From NCBI GenBank assembly GCA_025455395.1, contig JALOMO010000011.1:1-42770 (forward strand): 42,770 nucleotides of DNA. Direction: 5' to 3'. Positions 35,219 through 42,770 of the stretch are shown piece by piece; positions within the stretch are counted from its first letter, which is position 1, and each line of letters begins with the position of its first letter. The stretch is from Bacteroidales bacterium. Its GTDB lineage: Bacteria; Bacteroidota; Bacteroidia; Bacteroidales; VadinHA17. The translations under genes and the position numbers were made by a program. The notes under the pieces were generated by a model. The model saw only the letters and a list, made by a program, of their open reading frames with translations. It had not been told where the DNA came from and did not search any database.

Positions 35219-36541
35219 TCAGATAGTAAGCATAAGGATACGGGTTGTGTGGTCGGTGACCTTATACCTCTCGTTGATCCTGTACCCCATTACCCAGATA
35301 ACCTCGTCAGCAGAGAGGAGAAGAAGGACCTTCTCCTTTGTTGTAACCGGAACTTTCAGATCAATAAGGAAGTCACTGATCTTCTTCGGCTGACTCATAC
35401 CGAGCGGTACAAACCTGTCTCCTGGTTCCCACCGTCTTACAATAACAGGAAATGTGACTTTATCCAGATCAAGACAGGCTGTCATCCTACATGAAGGCAA
35501 CGGCTCTTCCCCGGGAACGGCTATTGCCATGTCAGAAAAGATACCTGACATATGCATTTCATCAAGTGAATGGAATTCATACCTGGAGGACTCGATCAAA
35601 ACTCTTTCTGTAATGATTATACGTTGCCTGTCTCTTAGCAGTCTGTGGGTATTTGTATTGATGTATTTTCCGGGTGAAGAATCGAGAAGTGATATCAGCT
35701 CACATGTCTGTCCGGCTGAAAGGCCATAAACCCTGAACAATTCAAAAATGTAAGGCGAAGCAGGCTGAAGATTCTTCAGTTCCTTTATGTCAGCTTCAAC
35801 GCCATCAGTAACAGGCCTGAAAATACTCAGCCGCAGTTCCGAAATATGTCTGTCGATTATTTCTGCCGACCCTCTCAGATGGCTAATTGTCTCTGATAGT
35901 GCAGCCAGGGCATTGGGGTTGACCTTCTCAAACTCAGGTAGTATTTTGTGCCTGATCCTGTTACGTGTATATTTGATACTGGAATTTGAACTGTCTTCCC
36001 GGAACTTTATCTTCTTTTGTCTGGCAAATGAGACTATCTCATCTCTTGTAGCGAAAAGTAACGGTCTGATAATGTTACGGTATTTCTGACTCATACCTGT
36101 CAGTCCGTTCAGACCTGTTCCCCGGAGCAGGTTTATGAAAAAGGTTTCGGCATTGTCGTTGCGGTTGTGTGCTACTGCAACAGCATCAAATCCCTCTCGG
36201 GTGACCAGTTCGTCAAACCACTCATATCGCAGTTCCCTGGCGGCCATCTGTATCGACAGTCCTTTTGACGCTGCATAACTGACAGTATCGAATTTCCTGG
36301 AATAAAAAGGGATATTATGTTTACCGGCATAGTTGCTGACAAAGATTTCATCGTCGTCTGACTCCTTATCTCTGAGTGAGAAGTTGCAGTGTGCTATTGC
36401 ATGGCTGATACCGGCTTCCCTGATGAGCCAGGCGAGGACCATTGAATCAATTCCTCCGCTCACAGCCACCAGGAGCCTGTTTCCCGGTGCGGTAAGTCTG
36501 TGCTCTGCCGAGTACTCCAGAAATCTTTTAAACAGTTCCAT
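35219..36541 (-). CDS. tilS: tRNA(Ile)-lysidine synthase
   Basis: The 440-residue protein begins MELFKRFLEYSAEHRLTAPG and has the PP-loop LLVAVSGGIDSMVLAWLIREAG, then HCNFSLRDKESDDDE, VAVAHNRNDNAETFFINLLRGTGL and REDSSNSSIKYTRNRIRH, all typical of the N-type ATP pyrophosphatase core. A C-terminal TilS domain (FPVIVRRWEPGDRFVPLGM, KKISDFLIDLKVP) completes it. It puts lysidine on C34 of the CAU-anticodon tRNA(Ile) so that it reads AUA. The start at 36541 is chosen because the 21 extra upstream codons have no family similarity. It follows the outer-membrane-protein gene with a 74-base gap. Confidence 0.95.
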   Translation of the reverse strand: MELFKRFLEYSAEHRLTAPGNRLLVAVSGGIDSMVLAWLIREAGISHAIAHCNFSLRDKESDDDEIFVSNYAGKHNIPFYSRKFDTVSYAASKGLSIQMAARELRYEWFDELVTREGFDAVAVAHNRNDNAETFFINLLRGTGLNGLTGMSQKYRNIIRPLLFATRDEIVSFARQKKIKFREDSSNSSIKYTRNRIRHKILPEFEKVNPNALAALSETISHLRGSAEIIDRHISELRLSIFRPVTDGVEADIKELKNLQPASPYIFELFRVYGLSAGQTCELISLLDSSPGKYINTNTHRLLRDRQRIIITERVLIESSRYEFHSLDEMHMSGIFSDMAIAVPGEEPLPSCRMTACLDLDKVTFPVIVRRWEPGDRFVPLGMSQPKKISDFLIDLKVPVTTKEKVLLLLSADEVIWVMGYRINERYKVTDHTTRILMLTI

Positions 36542-36615
36542 TTCAAATTCAAAGTTACTATTCAGGTCGCAGAATGACAGCAAAAAAAAATTAAAAGAGT
36601 TCAATGCGCCAGTAA

Positions 36616-38439
36616 TTACCTGTATTGTGGCACGCCCGGAGGATCAGGATCAAAGTCAGGTGGTCTGAGGCGTACTACGCCGTCAACTGAAAATAGTGAG
36701 GTTTCTGAATAGGGCGGAGAATTAGGATAGAATGCGAACCTGATCTGAATTGTGTTCAGAACCAGCTGATCATTCCTGATCCTTACGCCAGCACCTAGTG
36801 CAGATACATTCTGATAGTCCCCTGAATTAATCTGGCCATTGATCAGGAATCCGGCATCGACGAATGCAAACAGAGCAAACCTGAAACCATATAAAGACCT
36901 TGGAGTAAGTAAAACCGGTTCCAGTGAAAAAACAATCCTGTTGCTTCCTCTTATTGAATCATTCCGGAATCCCCTGATGTAGTCATCATTCTTCAGATAA
37001 AGATACTCATCGGTGTACCTGTTGAAACCCCTTGTATGGTATATATTCACGAAGGTACGGATCTTTGATCTGCCTGCCTGTATAAGTGGAGTGAAGTACC
37101 TGATACTTGAGTTAATCAAGCCCTGCTCTGTATTACCGTTATTATAAAAAGTGGAGTAGTTGATTCCGGCATAGAAATATCCGAGTTTGGTGAAAATGTT
37201 TCCATACGAGGCTTTCAGTCCCAGGTATTGTCTCCTTTTAAACTCATTGATCTCCAATCCTCCCACAGCCTCAAGCATATATCCATACGGGATATCTTCT
37301 GTTCTTCCATAACTGTATATAAGGGATGTATTTATAAATCTCTGTGAGGAGAGGGCAAGGCTGCCGGTAAATAGTTTGTAGTTCTGAAGCCTGTAGTATG
37401 AATCATCTTCTATTTCGGGCCTCCGGAAGACGTTGTTATGAACATACCTTCCGGTAAATATCAGCCGGGTCACAGTTGAACGGTCAAGCATGACTGACCT
37501 TGCTGCCCAGTAATCCTGGAAAGTATACCTCAGCTGACCCGGAACAGCCATCGTGTCCAGATCTTCAGTTGTGTAAGTCAATCTTACAGAAGCTGACCAG
37601 GCATACTTTGTCTCTGAAGTGATGAAATCTCTTCCGAAGAGCCCTCCCATGCGTGTAGAACCAAGACCATCAGAGAAATCAAGCTCAAGGTCGGCAAAGC
37701 TCCGTGCTATATTCCTGACAGTGTATTTTGTTCCAAATCCCGGGTATGGATATTTATCAAAGTTATAAGGCAGAGAGATTTGAAAGTCATGACCCATTCC
37801 GATGAAGTTCTTGTCAAACAACCTTACGTTGCCGACAGTAATATCACTGAGACTTAAATCGAATCCATACGGATATTGCTCCCTGACAACCACAGCCACA
37901 TCAACTATCTCATCTGAAACAGGTATTATTGTTATACTGGCGTCATCGATATATGGCAGCTCTCTCAGGAGCCTTTCGTTGTCTGCCATTCTGAGTGCAG
38001 AGATCGTATCGCCTTCGCGAAACAAAAGGTACTTATTAATAATAAAAGTACGTGTCTTGGTATATGTTGAGTTCAGTATTTTGTCAGCACGGGATGGATT
38101 TTTCTCAGTCGGGTCATCAATGTTTGTTCCGAAGGCATCGAGCCGTATCACTGTTCGGTTTCTTATAATTTTCCCTTCGAATTCATCAAAAAGGTTAGTA
38201 TTCTTTAAGGCTTCCCTGGCATCTTCTGAAACGGAAGGGGCGACAACAACAATGTCATATAGCAGGCTGGAGAGGTGCCGCTTTGCAGCTCTGACCCTCA
38301 ATGTATCATAGAATGCCTGGGTTACTGTGTCGGCAGGTTCAACCTCCTGGCCATGCAACTGAACAAAAGAGCCGGACAGCAGCAGGCATGCAAGTATTAA
38401 ATATCTGATAAAGATGTCATTATATTTACATCGGTTCAC
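36616..38439 (-). CDS. BamA/TamA-like outer membrane beta-barrel protein
   Basis: The 607-residue protein starts with GTG (38437-38439) and has a signal segment (IRYLILACLLLSGSFVQLHGQ). Residues about 140-205 (YTKTRTFIINKYLLFREGDTIS, LLRELPYIDDASITIIP, VDVAVVVREQYPYG) form a POTRA-like module. The rest (about 210-600) has alternating-residue strands ending in NTIQIRFAFYPNSPP and VVRLRPPDFDPDPPG, consistent with an Omp85-type barrel. It may help insert proteins or lipids in the outer membrane; with one POTRA-like module it is not the essential BamA. Its GTG start overlaps the TGA stop of the upstream gene, implying translational coupling. Confidence 0.75.
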   Translation of the reverse strand: MNRCKYNDIFIRYLILACLLLSGSFVQLHGQEVEPADTVTQAFYDTLRVRAAKRHLSSLLYDIVVVAPSVSEDAREALKNTNLFDEFEGKIIRNRTVIRLDAFGTNIDDPTEKNPSRADKILNSTYTKTRTFIINKYLLFREGDTISALRMADNERLLRELPYIDDASITIIPVSDEIVDVAVVVREQYPYGFDLSLSDITVGNVRLFDKNFIGMGHDFQISLPYNFDKYPYPGFGTKYTVRNIARSFADLELDFSDGLGSTRMGGLFGRDFITSETKYAWSASVRLTYTTEDLDTMAVPGQLRYTFQDYWAARSVMLDRSTVTRLIFTGRYVHNNVFRRPEIEDDSYYRLQNYKLFTGSLALSSQRFINTSLIYSYGRTEDIPYGYMLEAVGGLEINEFKRRQYLGLKASYGNIFTKLGYFYAGINYSTFYNNGNTEQGLINSSIRYFTPLIQAGRSKIRTFVNIYHTRGFNRYTDEYLYLKNDDYIRGFRNDSIRGSNRIVFSLEPVLLTPRSLYGFRFALFAFVDAGFLINGQINSGDYQNVSALGAGVRIRNDQLVLNTIQIRFAFYPNSPPYSETSLFSVDGVVRLRPPDFDPDPPGVPQYR

Positions 38440-39149
38440 GATTTCTGTGAATTGTCATCCAGAATATCATCGGAGTTGAACTGGAAGCCGAGTCTTTTTC
38501 CCGTTATCAGCCTCGAGTGCTGTATTTTTGATTCTGCCTGCCCGACTGATGCTATCTTGACTGTATCATATGGTGGAACAAGAAGATCAAATTCCAGAGA
38601 ATAATTTATTGCAGTATAAACGATCTTCTGAAGCGATTCTCTGTTGAATTCCTCATTGCCATAGTTGGTAAAAAGCATCCCCATTTGTCTCTTACCCTCA
38701 ACCAGATATTGATTTTCATGGTTGATGAATATTCTCGCTATCAGATAGCCAAGGTCATCGAGTCTTGAATACTTGAATGAGTCTGCAAGGAAGTTGTAAA
38801 TGTTAATTATGCCGCTGTATGCATTAAACTTGTTTTTCTGTATGTAGGCTGTCTTCCAGGCCGGATGTTCACGATCAAACTGGAATATGTTCGAATGCAT
38901 ACTGAAAAGAAGCATATCTGCCGCAACTTTGAGCTGGGCATCAAATGTACTTCTGTCGGTATACTCCATTCGTACTCTCGGATCAATACCGGTAAGATTG
39001 CCATTAACCTCTTTTGCCAGGTTCTTAAGAATGTCTTTGACCATCATAAAGGCTACGGCTGTGTTGTCAAAAACACGTTGTTTAAGAACTGATTTATCTC
39101 TCAGTGTGTCAACAATGGTGAGCTTCCTCTGTGTTGCTTCATCCGGCAT
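38436..39149 (-). CDS. Uncharacterised protein coupled to the Omp85-like gene
   Basis: A 237-residue product, not recognised. It starts MPDEATQRKLTIVDTLRDKS, has no signal peptide or membrane segment, and is rich in helices and aromatic residues in the middle (GIINIYNFLADSFKYSRLDDLGYLIARIF). It ends in a charged tail (DDILDDNSQKS). An in-frame stop lies about 45 bases upstream, so no longer form exists. Four-base overlap (GTGA) with the outer-membrane-protein gene downstream suggests the two work together, perhaps as a cytoplasmic partner. proS lies 102 bases upstream in the same direction. Confidence 0.7.
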   Translation of the reverse strand: MPDEATQRKLTIVDTLRDKSVLKQRVFDNTAVAFMMVKDILKNLAKEVNGNLTGIDPRVRMEYTDRSTFDAQLKVAADMLLFSMHSNIFQFDREHPAWKTAYIQKNKFNAYSGIINIYNFLADSFKYSRLDDLGYLIARIFINHENQYLVEGKRQMGMLFTNYGNEEFNRESLQKIVYTAINYSLEFDLLVPPYDTVKIASVGQAESKIQHSRLITGKRLGFQFNSDDILDDNSQKS

Positions 39150-39251
39150 GGTATGAAATTTTACTTCCCCGACTAAATTAGTGTTTTATTTTGATTCAAA
39201 ACAAAACGCCGCACATATAAATAGGTAGGGCGTAATGATCAATTCATCACA

Positions 39252-40727
39252 TCAGTAGGCTCTTGCAAAAAGTACCCTTCTGTCTGAGGGGTTGCCAGAA
39301 TAAATGCATTTACCTTTTTCTGTCGGGGAATCAAAAGGAATTACCCGTATTGTCGCCTTGGTCAGGTTTTTGATCTGCTCCTCAGTCTCGGGGGTGCCAT
39401 CCCAATGGGCCATTACAAAACCTCCTTTGTTCTCAATGACGTCGAGGAACTCATCCCAGTTGTCAACATAATGAGTGTTCTCCTCCCTGAAGGCAGTGGC
39501 TTTTTTAAGAATGTTATTATGTATCTCATCCATCAGTGAGACAACATGGCTCACAACATTGTCCCTGCTTATTGTCTCCTTGGTCAGGGTATCGCGTCTT
39601 GCCACTTCCACTGTTCCCTGGTCTGCGTCACGTGGTCCGATGGCTAGTCTGACCGGGACGCCTTTTAGCTCATAATCAGCAAACTTGAATCCGGGTTTCT
39701 GAGTATCACGATTATCATACTTGACTGTTAATCCTGCTTCCTCAAGCCTTATCTTCAGGTTAATAGCTATTTCGGATATCTTATCAAGCTGGTCGCTGCC
39801 TTTGTAGATAGGAATGATTACCACCTGTATTGGGGCAAGTCGGGGTGGAATCACCAGTCCGTTATTATCAGCATGTGCCAGAACCAGGGCCCCCATAAGC
39901 CTTGTAGAAACGCCCCAGCTTGTAGCCCATACATAGTCAAGCTTTCCCTTTTCATTGGTAAACTTCACATCAAAGGCTTTCGCGAAGTTTTGCCCGAGAA
40001 AATGGCTTGTACCCGCCTGAAGTGCTTTGCCATCCTGCATGAGAGCCTCGATCGCAAAAGTGTCTTCGGCCCCTGCAAAGCGCTCGCTGGGTGACTTGTA
40101 CCCCTTGATAACCGGTATCCCCATAAAATTAGTCACAAAGTCAGCATAGAGATCAATGATTTTTGTGGTCTCCTCAATAGCCTCTTCTCTCGTTGCATGG
40201 GCGGTATGACCTTCCTGCCAGAGAAACTCAGCAGTACGGAGAAATAGCCTTGTGCGCATCTCCCACCTTACCACGTTTGCCCACTGGTTGATCAGAAGCG
40301 GCAGATCACGGTATGAATGGATCCAATCCTTGTAGGTGTTCCAGATAATGGTTTCTGAAGTAGGTCTGACGATGAGTTCTTCCTCAAGCTTTGCATCAGG
40401 GTCGACAATAATGCCCTTGCCGTCAGCCGAGTGCTTGAGCCTGTAATGCGTCACTACAGCACACTCTTTGGCAAAGCCTTCCACATGGGCTGCCTCCCGG
40501 CTGAAGAATGATTTCGGTATAAAAAGAGGGAAGTAAGCATTTACATGCCCTGTTGCTTTGAACTTCCTGTCAAGTTCCGCCTGAATCCTTTCCCAAATGG
40601 CATAACCGTACGGCTTGATAACCATACAGCCCCTGACTGCTGAGTTCTCCGCCAGATCTGCCTTGATAACCAGGTCATTATACCATTGTGAAAAACTTTC
40701 CTCCTTGTTAGTAAGAAATTTGGCCAT
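39252..40727 (-). CDS. proS: Prolyl-tRNA synthetase (archaeal/eukaryotic type)
   Basis: The 491-residue protein starts [18 protein letters not shown]. It has the class II motifs ([63 protein letters not shown]) followed by the anticodon-binding domain ([24 protein letters not shown]) and the C-terminal zinc-like domain ending [20 protein letters not shown]. The absence of the bacterial editing insert identifies the ProS type 3 form common in Bacteroidota. It charges tRNA(Pro) in the cytoplasm. A promoter-like element lies in the divergent spacer. Confidence 0.96.
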   Translation of the reverse strand: MAKFLTNKEESFSQWYNDLVIKADLAENSAVRGCMVIKPYGYAIWERIQAELDRKFKATGHVNAYFPLFIPKSFFSREAAHVEGFAKECAVVTHYRLKHSADGKGIIVDPDAKLEEELIVRPTSETIIWNTYKDWIHSYRDLPLLINQWANVVRWEMRTRLFLRTAEFLWQEGHTAHATREEAIEETTKIIDLYADFVTNFMGIPVIKGYKSPSERFAGAEDTFAIEALMQDGKALQAGTSHFLGQNFAKAFDVKFTNEKGKLDYVWATSWGVSTRLMGALVLAHADNNGLVIPPRLAPIQVVIIPIYKGSDQLDKISEIAINLKIRLEEAGLTVKYDNRDTQKPGFKFADYELKGVPVRLAIGPRDADQGTVEVARRDTLTKETISRDNVVSHVVSLMDEIHNNILKKATAFREENTHYVDNWDEFLDVIENKGGFVMAHWDGTPETEEQIKNLTKATIRVIPFDSPTEKGKCIYSGNPSDRRVLFARAY

Positions 40728-40779
40728 TGGTTTGGTATGCGATTTGATTATTGTTAATTAGCAAATAAATAGAATTGCG

Positions 40780-40810
40780 CAAAAATAGGTAAAACTTACG
40801 AACCGGAAAG
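40780..40810 (-). promoter_or_regulatory. proS promoter candidate (CTTT-N19-TATTTTTG)
   Basis: Leftward, TATTTTTG at 40780-40787 matches the TAnnTTTG -7 element, with CTTT (partial match to TTTG) exactly 19 bases upstream at 40807-40810. It would give a leader of about 45 bases for proS. Confidence 0.4.
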
Positions 40811-40821
40811 GGAGGCAAGCC

Positions 40822-41895
40822 ATGAAAACAAAAATAATCATAACAGCAATAATTACTTTTACCATTGCTTCGTTTGCAATGGCGACAGAGTTGCCAGGGT
40901 CTCCCATTGATGAGGTTTACATCTCTGGAGGTCAGCAGGTTGTGGTAAACAACTACTATAGCTCTTACGGTTTTGAATATGCTTCACGTCTCAGACGGTT
41001 CCACAACACATATGTTTCATTCGATTTCTATTCGCCAGTTTATTCAGAAGTTTATTTTTATAACTATGCTCCCAAAACATGGGGAATATCTATCTACGAC
41101 CCATGGTACGGTTACAGTGCGTATTCACCCTCATATTATGCCGGCAGCGGTTTCGGCGGGTCATACTGGTGGGGTTACAGTTACTGGTCATCATATGGTT
41201 GGAATTCATGGGGATCACCCTCTCCGGGATTAAGCGTAAATATTCATTTCGGGAACTCATACCGTTACTACCCTGCATATTATAACAGATGGCAATCAGG
41301 TAACTACATGAATTGCTGCTGCCCTCCAGGCAGTGCTGGCAGCAATTACTATCCTTCACAGTCATATAGCGGAGGTTCCAACCCAAAGTTTATTGTTACC
41401 GGAGGAAGAAGTTCAGGCTCACAGCCCGCAACATCTTCAGGAAACAGTGGGAATACACAGGGTTCAACAGCCGGGGGAAACCGAAGTACTGGCAACCAGG
41501 GTAATACTGGCAACCAGGGCAATAGCGGCAGCCAGGGTAATAATACCGTACAGGGAGGTAATGACAAGGACAAAAGCAATAACGGACTTCGTATGGGGCA
41601 GTACAGGAGAGGCGTTGCCGAGCCTACGGCACCCAAACCCAACGAACCTGTAAGGACAAATAATCCAAATGTGAATGACCGCACTAATCCGGGAAGAGAT
41701 AAGAATAACAATGCCAAACCAAAAGAATCAGGAGTCTCAGTACCGGCTGAGTCAGTTTCACGCCAGCAGACCCAGAGCACAGTTAAGACAAGCTCAGGCA
41801 CCAATCGAAGAAACCCTGAAAAATCATCAGAAAAAAAATCTGCCGGCGATGAAAAGAGCCAAAAAACAAACTCATCCACAGGCAGGCGACTATAA
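40822..41895 (+). CDS. Exported Tyr/Ser/Gly-rich low-complexity protein
   Basis: Not recognised. The 357-residue product has a good ribosome site (GGGAGG before ATG) and a signal peptide (MKTKIIITAIITFTIASFAMA). The N-terminal half is packed with Tyr, Trp, Ser and Gly (QVVVNNYYSSYGFEY, DPWYGYSAYSPSYYAG, GGSYWWGYSYWSSYGW), then NCCCPPG. The second half is hydrophilic low-complexity sequence rich in Gly, Asn, Gln, Ser and Lys with a short repeat of GNQGNT type (about 214-235), ending in a basic Lys/Ser tail. The shape suggests a surface or matrix protein, perhaps intrinsically disordered. Its motif VNNYY recurs in the next gene. Function unknown. Confidence 0.75.
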   Translation: MKTKIIITAIITFTIASFAMATELPGSPIDEVYISGGQQVVVNNYYSSYGFEYASRLRRFHNTYVSFDFYSPVYSEVYFYNYAPKTWGISIYDPWYGYSAYSPSYYAGSGFGGSYWWGYSYWSSYGWNSWGSPSPGLSVNIHFGNSYRYYPAYYNRWQSGNYMNCCCPPGSAGSNYYPSQSYSGGSNPKFIVTGGRSSGSQPATSSGNSGNTQGSTAGGNRSTGNQGNTGNQGNSGSQGNNTVQGGNDKDKSNNGLRMGQYRRGVAEPTAPKPNEPVRTNNPNVNDRTNPGRDKNNNAKPKESGVSVPAESVSRQQTQSTVKTSSGTNRRNPEKSSEKKSAGDEKSQKTNSSTGRRL

Positions 41896-41930
41896 TATTT
41901 AAGAAAACCTTAACATTGGTACGGTATTTG

Positions 41931-41938
41931 TATATTTG
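41931..41938 (+). promoter_or_regulatory. Candidate -7 element (TATATTTG)
   Basis: TATATTTG matches TAnnTTTG and lies 27 bases before the ATG of the last gene. No TTTG is found at the expected distance upstream; the second gene may also be read from the first gene's promoter. Confidence 0.35.
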
Positions 41939-41965
41939 GTGTGTAGACAATAACAGGAGGGTAAG

Positions 41966-42770
41966 ATGAAAAACCTAGCGTACATAATCCCGGCAGTAAT
42001 AATAATTGCAAGCTCATGCTCATCGCCCAGCTCATTGGGAGTGACAAATGACGACCTTTACTTCAGGCCCTCTGATGAGCAGGTTGTAATTGCAGAGACA
42101 ACTGTGGCAAATAAAAGCAGTGACCAGCTCTATTATGACAACATCTTTGCTTCAGATACGCTTGTAGCAGACAATTATGTTCCTGCAGAGGAATATGCTG
42201 CTCAGTACGGAACAGGAACGGACGCTACAATAGTAAATAACTATTATGGTGGTAGTGCCGCTGAAAGGGTCTACCTCTTCAATGATGGTATTTATCCCTA
42301 CTGGAATGAACCATATTACTCACCATTTTCATTAAGCCTGTCATTCGGTATAGGCTACGGCTTTGGAATGGGTTTTGGCTACGGATATCCTTACTATCCC
42401 TACTCATATGGATGGTATGATCCGTTCTGGGGATATCCCTATTACCCCTATTACGGATATGGGGGCTATCCTTATTACGGCTATGGCGGCTATCCCTGCT
42501 ACGGTTGTGTACCTTCACCATGCTATGACTGCAATGACGGAAGCGAATATATTTCCCGCAGGGGAGGTTACAGCACATCAAAGGGCTACACAACCAGCGG
42601 TACAAGGAGTAATAAGTCGGCTTATACTGCATCAGGAACAAGCACTTCGAGCAGGAGGACAGGTGCTCCTGCCTCGGCAGTGACACAGACTACAGGCGGA
42701 GCAGCCGGTACAGGTGCAGCAGCAGCAACGGCATCCAGAAGGAGTGATTCGCAGGCAGGAACTGCAGGAA
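41966..42770 (+). CDS. Lipoprotein with Tyr/Gly/Pro-rich repeats, 3' end outside window
   Basis: AGGAGG at 41955-41960 directs an ATG five bases later. The reading frame stays open for 268 codons to the window edge. The product starts with a lipoprotein signal (IIPAVIIIASSC), followed by SLGVTNDDLYFRPSDEQVV and TIVNNYYGG, then a remarkable tract of Gly/Tyr/Pro repeats from about residue 118 to 185 (GFGMGFGYGYPYYPYSY, YPYYGYGGYPYYGYGGYP), a short Cys cluster (CYGCVPSPCYDC), and a Ser/Thr/Gly/Ala-rich tail. It resembles its neighbour in composition and shares VNNYY, so the pair may be diverged paralogues. Not recognised; probably a cell-envelope or matrix protein. Confidence 0.75.
   Translation, partial: MKNLAYIIPAVIIIASSCSSPSSLGVTNDDLYFRPSDEQVVIAETTVANKSSDQLYYDNIFASDTLVADNYVPAEEYAAQYGTGTDATIVNNYYGGSAAERVYLFNDGIYPYWNEPYYSPFSLSLSFGIGYGFGMGFGYGYPYYPYSYGWYDPFWGYPYYPYYGYGGYPYYGYGGYPCYGCVPSPCYDCNDGSEYISRRGGYSTSKGYTTSGTRSNKSAYTASGTSTSSRRTGAPASAVTQTTGGAAGTGAAAATASRRSDSQAGTAG

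Noticed and set aside
41349-41879. Leftward 176-codon Leu/Pro-rich frame antisense to the low-complexity gene
   Set aside because: It is a by-product of the repetitive Gly/Asn/Gln codons on the other strand, with no start signal or homology.
42279-42686. Open frames on both strands inside the Tyr/Gly/Pro-rich tract
   Set aside because: Repeat-driven shadows; the lipoprotein frame has a clear AGGAGG and signal peptide.

Overview
The window looks like a chromosomal segment of a member of the Bacteroidota, most likely an uncultured Bacteroidales/Marinilabiliales-type marine or sediment lineage. Evidence: type IX secretion sorting domains of both kinds (type A at 18.7 kb, type B/gliding-motility C-terminus at 27.8 kb), Ser-type sulfatases with a GH92 mannosidase, an archaeal-type prolyl-tRNA synthetase, the xerD / aroQ-pyk arrangement, ATP-dependent PEP carboxykinase plus pyruvate phosphate dikinase, and -7 elements of the TAnnTTTG type. 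Family assignments come from motif recognition in the translated sequence; no database search was run.

Region 1 (1-10661) is a carbohydrate-degradation island. A leftward, truncated alginate-lyase-superfamily gene diverges across an 800-base AT-rich spacer from a rightward six-gene operon: Ser-type sulfatase, GH92 alpha-mannosidase, GH99/71-like protein, second Ser-type sulfatase, Tat-exported Gfo/Idh/MocA oxidoreductase, and a tandem DUF1080 (3-keto-glycoside hydrolase-type) protein. Taken together it suggests removal of sulfate, endo/exo attack on an alpha-mannose-containing glycan, and an oxidative 3-keto route for a linkage ordinary hydrolases cannot cut. No SusC/SusD pair and no regulator is visible in the window. 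The spacer holds a GC-richer structured island and two terminator-like hairpins.

Region 2 (10.8-22.6 kb) mixes stress and central metabolism: nitroreductase and rubrerythrin, a SASA/CE6-type esterase, pckA-plsY, a beta-propeller protein paired with a T9SS-exported amidase, ppdK with a perfect palindromic terminator, and xerD.

Region 3 (22.6-29.0 kb) runs rightward: a leader packed with 7-bp tandem repeats, aroQ, pyk, then a DUF6702 protein, a large T9SS type B adhesin-like protein and a TPR protein in a tight operon.

Region 4 (29.0-40.7 kb) holds a soluble PAS/GAF hybrid histidine kinase, nth, the shikimate genes aroB and aroC (followed by a hexamer microsatellite), and a leftward group proS, an uncharacterised gene, a BamA/TamA-like outer membrane protein and tilS.

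Region 5 (40.8-42.77 kb) holds two adjacent Tyr/Gly/Ser-rich exported proteins of unknown function, the second cut by the window end. No rRNA, tRNA, CRISPR array, transposase or prophage gene was seen.
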